50,211 bases of DNA from Flavobacteriales bacterium (GCA_018883325.1 VEQH01000023.1:1-50211); one strand, 5' to 3'. Numbered from the stretch's first letter, positions 30,309 through 39,409 are shown. Translations and numbers: made by a program. Notes: a model not told the origin generated them from the letters alone.

Positions 30309-32627
30309 TTATTTTTTCTTGAATGGTTTTTTCTTTTTAGGTTTTGAATCTTGACTTTCGGCAATTTGCAAACATTCTTCTAGTGTTAAAAGTTCTGCTT
30401 GCGCATCTTTTGGAAGTTTAAAATTATCTTTTCCTATTTTCAAATAAGCTCCGTAACGTCCGTTTAATAACTGAACATCTGGGCGCTCATCAAAGGTTTT
30501 GATTAATTTATTTGCTTCGTCTTCTAATTTTTTCAAGTACAATTCTAAAGCTCTATCGTAGCTGATTGAAATTGCATCTTCGTCTTTTGGAATGGAAACA
30601 AATAACTTTCCAACTTGAACATAAGGTCCGAAACGTCCATTGTTTGCTTTGATTGCTTGTCCTTCGTATTCACCTAAAGTTCTCGGAAGTTTAAACAATT
30701 CCATTGCATCTTCTAAGGTAATTGAACCGATAGATTGATTTGCTTGAAGCGATGCAAAACGGGCTTTTTCACCGTCCACTTTTTCGTCTCCGATTTGAAT
30801 CATTGGACCAAATTTCCCGATTCGCGCAATTACTTTTTTTCCAGAAATTGGATCAATTCCTAAATCTCTTTCGCCTGTTGCACGGTCTGAATTTTCAAGC
30901 GTATCCTCTACTTCTTTGTGAAATGGATTATAAAAACCATCCATCATTGTTGTCCACTCTTGTTTTCCTTGTGCGATTTCGTCAAATTGAGCTTCTACGG
31001 ATGCCGTGAAATGATAATCCATAATTTGCTTGAAATTATCTTGCAAGAAATCAGTCACAACAATTCCAATATCTGTTGGAGATAATTTATTTTTATCTTT
31101 TCCGGTAGTTTCTGACTTCGTTTGTTCCGTGATTTTTCCTTTTTTCAATTCAATTGACAAGTAATTTCTCACTTCTCCTTCGCGTTCTTTTTTCTCTACG
31201 TAACCTCTTTTTTGAATCGTTGAAATCGTTGGTGCATAAGTTGACGGACGACCAATTCCTAATTCTTCTAATTTTTTAACCAAAGAAGCTTCCACATATC
31301 TTGAAGGCGGACGCGTAAAACGTTCCAATGCAATTGCGCTTCCAAGTTCTAATTGCTCATTTTTCACAACCGCTGGCAACAAACCAGAGTCGCTATCTTC
31401 TTCGCTATCCTCCAAAGACGATTCTAAATAAACTTTCAAAAATCCTTCAAAACGAATCACTTCACCTTTTGCATTGAAAGCATCTCCATTTGGTAATCCA
31501 CCAATCTTAATAGTCGTTCTTTCTAACTGCGCATCCGACATTTGACTTGCGATTGCTCGTTTCCAAATTAACTCGTATAATTTTTGTTCTTCTGGCTCAC
31601 CGCTGATTTTTGAGACCATAAAATCGGTAGGACGAATTGCTTCGTGTGCCTCTTGTGCACCTGCCGATTTAGATGTATATTTTCTTGTTTTAGAAAAATC
31701 GCTTCCGTATAATTCGATAATTGCCGCTTTCGACGCATTGATTGCTGTATCTGATAAATTCACAGAGTCCGTTCTCATATACGTGATTTTTCCAGATTCA
31801 TACAAACGTTGTGCAACGCTCATTGTACGTGTTACAGAAAAACCTAATTTCAAACTCGCCTCTTGTTGCAAAGTTGAAGTTGTAAAAGGTGCTGCAGGTG
31901 ATTTAGTTGCAGGTTTTTGTTGAATATCTTCTACGAAAAAATTCGTTGTTGCACATTTTTCAAGTATCGTTTTTGCACTTTCTGCATCACTTAATTGCTT
32001 GCTAAACTCTGCTTTGAAATTTCCTTTTGCTGACTCAAAATTTCCTGTAATTCGGAAAAAGTTAGTAACAGAAAATGCTTCAATTTCTTTTTCACGCTCA
32101 ACGATTAATTTCACGGCAACGGATTGCACACGACCTGCTGACAAACTTGGACGTACTTTTTTCCAAAGCACAGGTGAAAGTTCAAAACCAACAATTCTAT
32201 CTAAAACGCGACGCGCTTGTTGTGCATCCACTAATTGTTTATTTATAATACGTGGATTGTCAATTGCTTTTAAGATTGCAGTTTTCGTAATCTCGTTGAA
32301 AGTAATGCGTTTTGTGTCTTTTTTCTTTAAATCTAAAGTCTCGTATAAATGCCAAGAAATTGCTTCTCCCTCGCGGTCCTCATCGGTTGCTAGCCAAACA
32401 ACTTCCGCTTCCTTTGCTAATTTTTTCAATTCGGCTACGACCGCTTTCTTATCAGGCGTAACTTCATAGAGCGGATTGAATTTTTTTTCAATTTCGATTG
32501 CTAATCCTTTTTTCGCAAGGTCTCTTACGTGTCCAAAACTAGATTTTACGGTGAAGTCTTTTCCTAAATAACCTTCAATTGTTTTTGCTTTTGCAGGGGA
32601 CTCAACGATGACTAAGTTCTTTGACAT
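30309..32627 (-). CDS. topA: DNA topoisomerase I
   Basis: Type IA topoisomerase that relaxes negative supercoils. It has 772 residues from the start MSKNLVIVESPAKAKTIEGY. The Toprim domain (about 1-125) has ESPAKAKT and ATDEDREGEAISWH. The catalytic core has the active-site Tyr in GKITYMRTDSVNLS and the LEELGIGRPSTYAPTI motif. Zinc fingers are absent; the C-terminus carries repeated glycine-containing modules (KANNGRFGPYVQVGKLFVSI, LLNGRYGAYLKIGKDNFKLP) and a Lys-rich end. A start at 32648 would add 7 residues not seen in the family. Confidence 0.97.
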   Translation of the reverse strand: MSKNLVIVESPAKAKTIEGYLGKDFTVKSSFGHVRDLAKKGLAIEIEKKFNPLYEVTPDKKAVVAELKKLAKEAEVVWLATDEDREGEAISWHLYETLDLKKKDTKRITFNEITKTAILKAIDNPRIINKQLVDAQQARRVLDRIVGFELSPVLWKKVRPSLSAGRVQSVAVKLIVEREKEIEAFSVTNFFRITGNFESAKGNFKAEFSKQLSDAESAKTILEKCATTNFFVEDIQQKPATKSPAAPFTTSTLQQEASLKLGFSVTRTMSVAQRLYESGKITYMRTDSVNLSDTAINASKAAIIELYGSDFSKTRKYTSKSAGAQEAHEAIRPTDFMVSKISGEPEEQKLYELIWKRAIASQMSDAQLERTTIKIGGLPNGDAFNAKGEVIRFEGFLKVYLESSLEDSEEDSDSGLLPAVVKNEQLELGSAIALERFTRPPSRYVEASLVKKLEELGIGRPSTYAPTISTIQKRGYVEKKEREGEVRNYLSIELKKGKITEQTKSETTGKDKNKLSPTDIGIVVTDFLQDNFKQIMDYHFTASVEAQFDEIAQGKQEWTTMMDGFYNPFHKEVEDTLENSDRATGERDLGIDPISGKKVIARIGKFGPMIQIGDEKVDGEKARFASLQANQSIGSITLEDAMELFKLPRTLGEYEGQAIKANNGRFGPYVQVGKLFVSIPKDEDAISISYDRALELYLKKLEDEANKLIKTFDERPDVQLLNGRYGAYLKIGKDNFKLPKDAQAELLTLEECLQIAESQDSKPKKKKPFKKK

Positions 32628-32645
32628 AGATTTTAATTTTGGGCA

Positions 32646-32653
32646 CAAATGTA
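32646..32653 (-). promoter_or_regulatory. -7 box (TACATTTG) for topA
   Basis: TACATTTG fits TAnnTTTG and lies 18 bases before the topA ATG at 32627, supporting that start over the upstream one at 32648. The -33 region is T-rich but has no exact TTTG. Confidence 0.55.
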
Positions 32654-32916
32654 AAAGGAAAAAAGTGGACTGAGGGAAAAAAAGTGAAAATGCCTTATAA
32701 AAAGCAAATCTTAGACTGGTTCAAATAACTAGAAAGTAGTTGTAAACGCTTCAATTTTATATCATAACACAACTAAATTGAAAAATTAGAGCAGCGTTTA
32801 AAAAGTGAAAAACCAAATCAGGTAAAATTACCTTACACGCTGAAAGTGAAAAGTTCATAAATTACACTAATTTTAAACCTCAACAAAGTTAATTTCTGAC
32901 CCAATCTACCCACTGT
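32649..32916. other. Intergenic stretch between topA and the sorting-domain remnant
   Basis: Apart from the topA -7 box, nothing coding is visible in these roughly 270 bases. GTGAAAA-type words recur (near 32682, 32803 and 32843), the same word that forms a tandem tract at 34304. They look like low-complexity sequence rather than a regulatory site. Confidence 0.5.
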
Positions 32917-33048
32917 ATGATAACACTATTTGTTTGCTTTACATTTCTTACAGTTATTCATGGTTTTTATCCAAACCCTACAACAGATTTCTTGAATAAT
33001 GAAATTACAATTGATGTTAATGAAACAAGAAAATTGCTTGTAGAATAA
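32893..33048 (+). pseudogene. Fragment of a T9SS C-terminal sorting domain
   Basis: The frame is open from 32893, with its first ATG at 32917, and encodes FYPNPTTDFLN followed by EITIDVNETRKLLVE. This is the opening of a type A sorting domain (PNPT/A motif and first strands), cut after about 27 residues. No body of a secreted protein lies in front: the frame closes at a stop at 32890. A 43-residue secreted peptide (MITLFVCFTFLTVIHG as signal) is formally possible. Its stop overlaps the next gene's start as TAATG. I read it as debris of a lost paralogue. Confidence 0.5.
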
Positions 33049-34304
33049 TGAATAAATTTTTTGAAATATTATTTAGAACAAGGTTGATAGGAGTATTGTC
33101 AACCTTTGTTTTGATTTCATTTTTTGTTAAATCTCAAATTAATTTGGTTCCTAATCCTAGTTTTGAGATTTTTGATACATGTCCTGAAGATTTTTTCAAT
33201 CCACCATATTCAGGTATAAGTGCAATTTGTAGAGCCATTCCATGGTTTCAACCAAATAGTCCATATCACTTTTGCAGTGGAAGTACAGATTATTATCATC
33301 AATGCTCTAATAAAGTACCTCAAAATTTAAGTGGTTATCAATATGCAAGAACTGGTTTAGGTTATGCTGGGGCAGGACCAACAGGTAATCCAAATTCAGA
33401 AGGAGGAGAGTTTATTGAGGTTCCTTTATTACAAACCCTAAAACAAAAAATGTACTGTACTTCATTTTTTGTAAATACCCCAAATGTAGATTGGTCTTCT
33501 ACTAATTGTATTCAAGCAAGATTTACTAAAGATTCAGTGATTAGTAATTCATTTGATAGAATTTACTTAACCGATGGTATAGGAGCTACCCAAATAATAA
33601 GAGATACGATAAATTGGGTTTTAGTTAAAGGTATTTATGATGCAAAAGGCGAAGAAAAATTTATGACAATAGGCTGTTTTGAAGATATTACTTGGGATGA
33701 TTACTTATGCTCAGAGACTCAAGGTTGTGGTTTTTCATACTACTACTTCGACGATTTCGGGGTTTACGAACTCCCCGAAATTTCAGCAGGTATGGGTGGA
33801 GAAATTGACACCTTGGGAGAAAGTGTTTTACTACAAGCCAATTGTGAAGGTTGTTGGAATGATTTGGTGTATCGTTGGTGGCCTAGTGAAGGCTTGAGTG
33901 ATACAACGGTGCTAAATCCAATTGCCACGCCTGAGGTAACCACCACCTATTATTTTGGGCTCATTGATACTTCTGAAACCGTTCCTTGCATTGTAGATTT
34001 GGTGAATAGCGTTACGGTTTTTGTTACCATCCCCGAAGATACCATCACGCCACCGCCATCGAGTTTTTCATGGTTGGTCTATCCTTCACCTACGAGTGGC
34101 AATTTAACGGTTCAGTTTTCTGGCTTGTCGTTTGATAGTCAATTGCTTGTTATTGATGCTCGTGGTCGCTTGGTAAGAAAAATTGCTGTTCCCAAAAACA
34201 CAGAGAGTTTGCCTTTGGATATAAGTGCTTTGGCTGCAGGGGAGTATTTTCTACAGATTGAGAATTCAAATTTAAAAGTGCGGAGGAAGATTACTAAATT
34301 TTAG
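33048..34304 (+). CDS. Secreted protein with T9SS type A sorting domain
   Basis: Exported protein of 418 residues with a signal peptide (about 1-30, ending FFVKSQ). The N-terminal region (about 31-245: LVPNPSFEIFDTCPED onward, Cys-rich) resembles the carbohydrate-binding-like start of many flavobacterial surface proteins. A PKD/Ig-like module follows (about 250-335, ATPEVTTTYYFG), and then the sorting domain (about 345-418: VYPSPTSGNLTV, YFLQIENSNLKVRRKITKF). It should cross the outer membrane by T9SS. By eye, G+C rises in the last third. The function is unknown. Confidence 0.82.
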   Translation: MNKFFEILFRTRLIGVLSTFVLISFFVKSQINLVPNPSFEIFDTCPEDFFNPPYSGISAICRAIPWFQPNSPYHFCSGSTDYYHQCSNKVPQNLSGYQYARTGLGYAGAGPTGNPNSEGGEFIEVPLLQTLKQKMYCTSFFVNTPNVDWSSTNCIQARFTKDSVISNSFDRIYLTDGIGATQIIRDTINWVLVKGIYDAKGEEKFMTIGCFEDITWDDYLCSETQGCGFSYYYFDDFGVYELPEISAGMGGEIDTLGESVLLQANCEGCWNDLVYRWWPSEGLSDTTVLNPIATPEVTTTYYFGLIDTSETVPCIVDLVNSVTVFVTIPEDTITPPPSSFSWLVYPSPTSGNLTVQFSGLSFDSQLLVIDARGRLVRKIAVPKNTESLPLDISALAAGEYFLQIENSNLKVRRKITKF

Positions 34305-34343
34305 TGAAAAGAGAAAAGTGAAGAGTGAAGAGTGAAAAGTGAA
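34304..34343 (+). repeat. GTGAARA short tandem tract
   Basis: After the preceding stop codon the sequence repeats GTGAAAA/GTGAAGA-type heptamers about five times with small changes. It is low-complexity sequence; similar words occur singly near 32680-32850. Confidence 0.6.
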
Positions 34344-34361
34344 TTACAGCGTGGTCACCCT

Positions 34362-34505
34362 CCTTAATCTCTCCGTCAACTGACGGAAGGAAAAAGCTCT
34401 CGTGAATCTCATTATTTATTGAAAAACAATAGATTACATTTACACTCGAGATTAAATTTTCGAAGTGAGATTAAGGTTTCCTCTCCGTAATTGACTGAAG
34501 GACTG
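34362..34505. repeat. Imperfect inverted/direct repeat element upstream of miaB
   Basis: CCTTAATCTC (34362-34371) is mirrored by GAGATTAAGG (34467-34476). CTCTCCGT occurs twice (34369-34376 and 34481-34488). TCCGTCA/TGACGGA (34372-34378, 34381-34387) is a tight hairpin. The rest of the 310-base gap before miaB holds the heptamer tract on the left and the miaB promoter on the right. The layout suggests a decayed small palindromic element. Confidence 0.4.
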
Positions 34506-34562
34506 AAGAGGATTACTTCATTTTTACATTCTTCAATCTAAATTCTCGATTCAAACGGTCAT

Positions 34563-34593
34563 TTTGTCAGTCCTCGATTAATTGTTATTTTTG
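34563..34593 (+). promoter_or_regulatory. Promoter of the miaB-secG unit
   Basis: TTTG (34563-34566), 19 bases of spacer and TATTTTTG (34586-34593) make an almost ideal Bacteroidetes sigma-A promoter. Transcription would start near 34598, downstream of the alternative ATG at 34582 and about 17 bases before the chosen miaB ATG. Confidence 0.8.
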
Positions 34594-34614
34594 CCGACCA
34601 AAAGAAAAACGACT

Positions 34615-36051
34615 ATGTCACACGAAAATAAAGTAATCGATGAAGCAATGCAAGGTGAAGCAACAATGCTAAACGATTCAGAAGATACAACAAGCAAAAA
34701 GAAATTATTCATCGAAAGCTACGGTTGTCAGATGAATTTCTCAGACAGTGAAGTTGTTGCATCCATTATGAAAAATGATGGCTACGCAACCACTCGCAAT
34801 GTTGATGAAGCAGACGTAGTACTTATAAATACGTGTTCGATTCGTGAAAATGCCGAAACGCGCGTTCGCAATCGCTTGACAGAATTCAAAAAGAAAAAAG
34901 AAGACAATCCTGAATTGGTGGTTGGAATTTTAGGTTGTATGGCGGAGCGATTGAAAAAAAATCTACTTGAAGAAGAAAAATTAGTGGATTTAGTCGCTGG
35001 ACCTGATGCCTACCGTGATTTACCAAACTTGATAGAAGAAGTTGGAACAGGTCAAAAAGCTGTAAACGTTCTCCTTTCTCGCGACGAAACGTATGCTGAT
35101 ATTTCTCCTGTTCGCTTAGATCAAGGTGGAATTTCTGCATTTGTAACGATTATGCGTGGTTGCGACAATATGTGTTCGTTTTGCGTTGTTCCTTTCACAC
35201 GTGGAAGAGAGCGTTCAAGAGATCCGCACACAATTGTACAAGAATGCCGCGATTTATTTGAAAAAGGTTACCGTGAAGTAACACTTTTAGGTCAAAATGT
35301 GGACAGTTATCGCTGGAATATTTCTTCAAAAGGAGAAATTAAAGACCCTTCACAACCAACAACAAATTTTGCGCAATTAATGGAAATGGTGGCGTTGGTT
35401 TCGCCCGAATTACGTGTGCGATTCAGTACTTCGCATCCGAAAGATATGACTGATGATGTATTGGAAATTATGGCGAAATACGAAAATATTTGTCCTTACA
35501 TTCATTTGCCAGTTCAATCTGGAAATACAGATTGCTTGTATCGCATGAACCGAGGATACTCTAGAGAATGGTATTTAGAACGCATTGATGCCATCAAAAG
35601 AATCATTCCTGATTGTGCGATTTCTACAGATATTATCACAGGATTTTGTGGTGAAACAGAAGAAGAACACCAAGATACATTGAGTTTAATGGATGCCGTA
35701 CAATACGATTTTGCATATATGTTTAAATACTCTGAACGACCAAAAACATTAGCAGAAAGACGTTTTGCTGACGACGTTCCAGATGATGTAAAAGGAAGAA
35801 GATTGAATGAAATTATAGAGAAACAATTAGCATCTTCTCTATCTTCAAATAAAAGACAAATTGGAACCATTCAAAAAGTATTAATTGAAGGAAAATCGAA
35901 ACGTTCAGACGAGCATTTATGCGGAAGAACGGGAAGAAATTCAATGGTTATTTTCCCGAAATTAGATTGTGAAAAAGGTCAATATGTGATGGTGCGCATT
36001 GACGAATGTACTTCAGCTACCTTAATGGGAGAAATCGTTTCTAAATGCTAA
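34615..36051 (+). CDS. miaB: tRNA-2-methylthio-N6-dimethylallyladenosine synthase MiaB
   Basis: Radical-SAM methylthiotransferase that modifies A37 of certain tRNAs. It has 478 residues from [10 protein letters not shown]. The N-terminal UPF0004 domain has [24 protein letters not shown] and GCMAERL, whose three Cys hold a 4Fe-4S cluster. The radical-SAM core has [20 protein letters not shown] (CxxxCxxC), and a C-terminal TRAM domain binds RNA. The frame is open from 34582, but that start precedes the predicted transcription start. It leads a unit with the AAA+ regulator, lptE and secG. Confidence 0.96.
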   Translation: MSHENKVIDEAMQGEATMLNDSEDTTSKKKLFIESYGCQMNFSDSEVVASIMKNDGYATTRNVDEADVVLINTCSIRENAETRVRNRLTEFKKKKEDNPELVVGILGCMAERLKKNLLEEEKLVDLVAGPDAYRDLPNLIEEVGTGQKAVNVLLSRDETYADISPVRLDQGGISAFVTIMRGCDNMCSFCVVPFTRGRERSRDPHTIVQECRDLFEKGYREVTLLGQNVDSYRWNISSKGEIKDPSQPTTNFAQLMEMVALVSPELRVRFSTSHPKDMTDDVLEIMAKYENICPYIHLPVQSGNTDCLYRMNRGYSREWYLERIDAIKRIIPDCAISTDIITGFCGETEEEHQDTLSLMDAVQYDFAYMFKYSERPKTLAERRFADDVPDDVKGRRLNEIIEKQLASSLSSNKRQIGTIQKVLIEGKSKRSDEHLCGRTGRNSMVIFPKLDCEKGQYVMVRIDECTSATLMGEIVSKC

Positions 36052-36061
36052 TTCGCTAGTT

Positions 36062-37312
36062 ATGAACGTTCAACAAGTTAAACAGCGTTTCGGAATCATT
36101 GGAAATTCTCCTTTGCTCAATCGTGCTTTGGAAGTTGCCATTCAAGTAGCTCCGACGGACATTTCTGTTTTAGTAACAGGTGAAAGTGGGACAGGAAAAG
36201 AAATTATTCCGCAAGTGATTCACAATTTGAGTTCAAGAAAACATGGAGAATACATTGCTGTAAACTGTGGTGCAATTCCTGAAGGAACAATCGATTCAGA
36301 ATTATTTGGACACGAAAAAGGTTCTTTTACGGGAGCCGCAGGAAGCCGTCAAGGTTATTTTGAAGTCGCAAATGGCGGTACTATTTTCTTAGATGAAGTT
36401 GCAGAATTGCCGATGCAAACACAAGTGCGCTTGTTACGCGTTTTGGAAACAGGAGAATTCATTCGTGTAGGTTCCTCAAAACCAATAAAAACTAACGTTC
36501 GCGTTGTCGCTGCAACGAACGAAAATATGCAAAGAGCAATCGCTTCGGGTAAATTCCGAGAAGATTTATTTTATCGCTTAAGCACCGTTCCGATTCAATT
36601 GCCTGCTTTACGAAATCGCCAAGAAGATATTCATTTGATTTTTAGAAAATTTGCTCACGATTTCGCCGAAAAATACAGAATGCCCGCAATAAAATTAACG
36701 GATGATGCTGTGCAATTACTCGTAAATTATCCGTGGCCAGGAAATATCCGTCAGTTGAAAAATTTGGTAGAGCAATTGTCTGTAATTGAAACCGCTAGAG
36801 AAATTGATAGTTTTATCCTTTCTAGTTATTTACCCCAAAATACTGAAAAACTTCCGCAATTTATTGGTGAAAATCCACAAGAAAATTTCTCCGAACGCGA
36901 ATTGATGTACAAAGTTCTTTTCGATATGAAAAAGGATTTGAACGAGTTAAAAAAATTAGTCGTTGAAATTTTACAACAAGGAAATGCTGTTTCTTTGACT
37001 TCCGACCAAAGTGCCGTTGTCAATCGCATTTATCAAGAAGTGAATGAAAATGTAAAAAACACAGGTTTATTACTTCCTTCAGCTGCTTCACCAATCGTGG
37101 AATCAAACTACCGCTACCCTACTGCTTCCGAACCGTATGAAGCACACGTTGAAGTAGAAGAATCCTTGTCTCTAGAAGATCGCGAAAAAGAATTAATAAG
37201 TAAAGCTTTGGAAAAACACCGCGGGAAACGAAAACACGCAGCTAGCGAATTGGGGATTTCTGAGCGCACTTTATACCGAAAAATCAAGGAATACAAGCTT
37301 ATGGACTTATGA
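36062..37312 (+). CDS. Sigma-54-type AAA+ regulator without a receiver domain
   Basis: It has 416 residues. The AAA+ domain (about 12-240) has Walker A GESGTGKE, GSFTGA in place of the GAFTGA sigma-54 contact loop, Walker B GGTIFLDEVAELP, and arginine-finger region FREDLFYRLS. A long linker of mixed helix and low complexity (about 265-365) leads to a Fis-type helix-turn-helix at the end (AASELGISERTLYRKIKEYK). No receiver, GAF or PAS domain is present, so the input signal is unknown. It lies 10 bases after miaB and overlaps lptE by 4, a context I recall as common in flavobacteria. Confidence 0.9.
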   Translation: MNVQQVKQRFGIIGNSPLLNRALEVAIQVAPTDISVLVTGESGTGKEIIPQVIHNLSSRKHGEYIAVNCGAIPEGTIDSELFGHEKGSFTGAAGSRQGYFEVANGGTIFLDEVAELPMQTQVRLLRVLETGEFIRVGSSKPIKTNVRVVAATNENMQRAIASGKFREDLFYRLSTVPIQLPALRNRQEDIHLIFRKFAHDFAEKYRMPAIKLTDDAVQLLVNYPWPGNIRQLKNLVEQLSVIETAREIDSFILSSYLPQNTEKLPQFIGENPQENFSERELMYKVLFDMKKDLNELKKLVVEILQQGNAVSLTSDQSAVVNRIYQEVNENVKNTGLLLPSAASPIVESNYRYPTASEPYEAHVEVEESLSLEDREKELISKALEKHRGKRKHAASELGISERTLYRKIKEYKLMDL

Positions 37313-37818
37313 AATTCCTAAATCTAATATTACTTTTAGTTGTGCTTTCGGCTTGTTGGCCTTCCAGTGTTTCCTTTAAAGACAAAGGTTCAATGCCCGA
37401 AGAATGGAAAACATTTTCCGTAAAAACATTAGAAGTTTTGGCTCCTAATGCACCTTTAAGTTATGGCGCAAATTTGACTGAACAATTAAAAGATGGAATT
37501 CAAAACAACACTCGCCTTTTATTAAACACCAATTTTGGAAAAGGAGAAGTTAATATCGATGGGAAAATTTTGAATTACAACGTGACGCCGATAGCAATTC
37601 AAGGAAATGACAACGCTTCTCAAAATCGATTGACCATTTCTGCTCAATTTTCGATAGAAATAACAAAACCAAAAGAAGAATTAATTTCTGTAACTTCAAC
37701 CCGATTTTCCGATTTTAATTCAAACGAAAATCTTGCAAGCGTTGAAACAAGATTGTTAGAGGAAATAAATACTCAAATCGTTCAAGACGTAATCAATAAA
37801 TTAATGAGTAACTGGTGA
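37309..37818 (+). CDS. lptE: LptE-family LPS-assembly lipoprotein
   Basis: Lipoprotein of 169 residues with lipobox LSAC (Cys at about 16). The pattern SVKTLEVLAPNAPLSYGANL, TEQLKDGIQNNTRLLL and QIVQDVINKLMSNW fits the Bacteroidota LptE family, which plugs the LptD barrel that inserts LPS in the outer membrane. lptD is not in the window. It overlaps both neighbours by 4 bases (ATGA), which implies translational coupling with the AAA+ regulator and the next gene. Confidence 0.85.
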   Translation: MKFLNLILLLVVLSACWPSSVSFKDKGSMPEEWKTFSVKTLEVLAPNAPLSYGANLTEQLKDGIQNNTRLLLNTNFGKGEVNIDGKILNYNVTPIAIQGNDNASQNRLTISAQFSIEITKPKEELISVTSTRFSDFNSNENLASVETRLLEEINTQIVQDVINKLMSNW

Positions 37819-39089
37819 TGTTAAGTTCAGAATATATACACGAAAAGTTTTTGGATACCACTTCCTGCTCGAGCGAAGATGTTCGAAAATTGGCAGAATT
37901 AATGGAGTTGTATCCTTACGTTTCTTCTTTTCCTATTTTATATTTGAAAGCACTCGCCAACAGCAAAGATGTACGTTTGGAAAGTGAAATTGAAAAATAT
38001 GCTTACCGAATTTCTTCGAGAGCAGTTTTGTTTGATTTACTGAATCCACGATTTGAAGCTGAAATCTTAACTGAAAAGCAAACTGAAACTCAAACAGAAT
38101 CACAACCAGAAGTTAAAGAAGAAATCGTTGAAGTAATTGAAAATCCGATTTCGGAAACGATTGAAGTTAAAGAAGAAATAATTCCTGAAATTCAAGAAGA
38201 AATCATTGAAGCAGTTGAAAATACTATTTTAGAAACGATTGAAGTTAAAGAAGAAACGATTCCTGAAACTCAAGAAGAAATCATTGAAGCAGTTGAAAAT
38301 CCAATTTCGGAAACAATTGAAGTTGAAGATGAAACAATTACTGAAACTCAAGAAGAAATCATTGAAGCAGTTGAAAATCCAATTTCGGAAACAATTGAAG
38401 TTGAAGAAGAAACAATTCCTGAAATTCAAGTAGAAATCGTTGAATCAGTTGAAAATCCAATTTCGGAAACAATTGAAGTTGAAGAAGAAATAAACGCTGA
38501 AATTCAAGAAGAAAAAAGCGAAGAAATTAGGAAAGAAGAAGATCAATTGGAACAATTAATTCAGGCTGCGGCGATTTCATCGAGCTTCTTAGAAACGAAT
38601 TTTCACGAAGAGGAAAATGAAGAAGAGCTTGAACTAGAAATTGAAAAAACAATTGATTCAGAACTCGACGAAGAAAAAAAGATTGAAAAAATTACAACAA
38701 TTGAAAAAACTGAAATTGAGACGAATAATACACGAAGTTTTAGTTCTTGGTTGAGTTTAGGAGCAAAGACTACTGTTGACAAACCGATTGAAACAAAGCC
38801 AATTGAAGAAGAGGTAAAAGAGCCTGAAATCAAGGTAGAACCAAAGAAAACGGAATATTACAACTTTGAAAAACCGAAAAAAGAATTTTATTCGCCAGTA
38901 AAAAAAGCGAAAGAAAGTTTAAGTGAAGACAACATGCCTGTTAGCGAAACTTTGGCAAAAATCTTCGCACTTCAAGGCAATTATCCAAAATCAATTTACG
39001 TTTATGAGCAATTAATCTTGATTTTTCCCGAAAAAAAGAGTTTCTTTGCAACCCAAATTAAAAATTTAAAGAAAAAACTTAATTCTTAG
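37815..39089 (+). CDS. Conserved hypothetical protein with Glu-rich tandem repeats and a TPR-like end
   Basis: It has 424 residues in three parts. The N-terminal helical region (about 1-80: EDVRKLAELMELYPYVSSFP) and the C-terminal region (about 370-424: AKIFALQGNYPKSIYVYEQL) look conserved and TPR-like. Between them lies a very acidic stretch with five 26-residue repeats (about 109-238) and further Glu/Lys-rich sequence. There is no signal peptide or membrane helix, so it is probably cytoplasmic. It is coupled to lptE by a 4-base overlap, and secG starts 2 bases later. The role is unknown; the context hints at envelope biogenesis. Confidence 0.75.
   Translation: MMLSSEYIHEKFLDTTSCSSEDVRKLAELMELYPYVSSFPILYLKALANSKDVRLESEIEKYAYRISSRAVLFDLLNPRFEAEILTEKQTETQTESQPEVKEEIVEVIENPISETIEVKEEIIPEIQEEIIEAVENTILETIEVKEETIPETQEEIIEAVENPISETIEVEDETITETQEEIIEAVENPISETIEVEEETIPEIQVEIVESVENPISETIEVEEEINAEIQEEKSEEIRKEEDQLEQLIQAAAISSSFLETNFHEEENEEELELEIEKTIDSELDEEKKIEKITTIEKTEIETNNTRSFSSWLSLGAKTTVDKPIETKPIEEEVKEPEIKVEPKKTEYYNFEKPKKEFYSPVKKAKESLSEDNMPVSETLAKIFALQGNYPKSIYVYEQLILIFPEKKSFFATQIKNLKKKLNS
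38139..38528 (+). repeat. Five in-frame 78-bp tandem repeats
   Basis: Each unit encodes 26 residues built on ENPISETIEV, an acidic spacer and QEEIIEAV. The copies differ by a few substitutions, with the fifth most diverged. The period is a multiple of three, so copy-number change would keep the frame. Confidence 0.85.
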
Positions 39090-39091
39090 AC

Positions 39092-39409
39092 ATGGATATA
39101 ATACTTTCTACCTTAATCATTTTAGCAAGTGTCCTTTTGATACTAGTTGTTTACATTCAAAATCCAAAAGGTGGAGGCTTAAGCTCTGATTTTGGTTCTC
39201 CTAGTCAATTAGGTGGAGTTCAAAAAACAACTGAATTTATTGATAAAGCTACTTGGGGACTTGCAATTGTTATCGTTTTAGCAAGTGTAATTATGACGGT
39301 TCGTCAACCAAGAGCACCAAAACCAGTTGAACAAAAACAACAAACAGAACAACCTGGACAACAAGGTCAAAATCCAGCAGGTCAAGGAAACACACAAAAC
39401 AACAAATAG
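39092..39409 (+). CDS. secG: Preprotein translocase subunit SecG
   Basis: Small Sec translocon subunit of 105 residues. Two transmembrane helices (about 2-22 and 52-70) flank the conserved loop QNPKGGGLSSDFG and QLGGVQKTTEFIDKATWGLA. A Pro/Gln/Asn-rich cytoplasmic tail follows. It is the last gene of the miaB unit; a strong terminator follows. Confidence 0.93.
   Translation: MDIILSTLIILASVLLILVVYIQNPKGGGLSSDFGSPSQLGGVQKTTEFIDKATWGLAIVIVLASVIMTVRQPRAPKPVEQKQQTEQPGQQGQNPAGQGNTQNNK

Noticed and set aside
34582..34614. Upstream miaB start at 34582
   Set aside because: It lies before the predicted transcription start set by the TTTG-N19-TATTTTTG promoter, and the added residues do not belong to MiaB.
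38229..38433. Two extra frames (one on each strand) within the repeat region
   Set aside because: They are by-products of the repeated GAA-rich coding sequence and show no independent features.
38139..38528. CRISPR-like array
   Set aside because: The 78-bp units are contiguous, lack spacers and encode an in-frame protein repeat.
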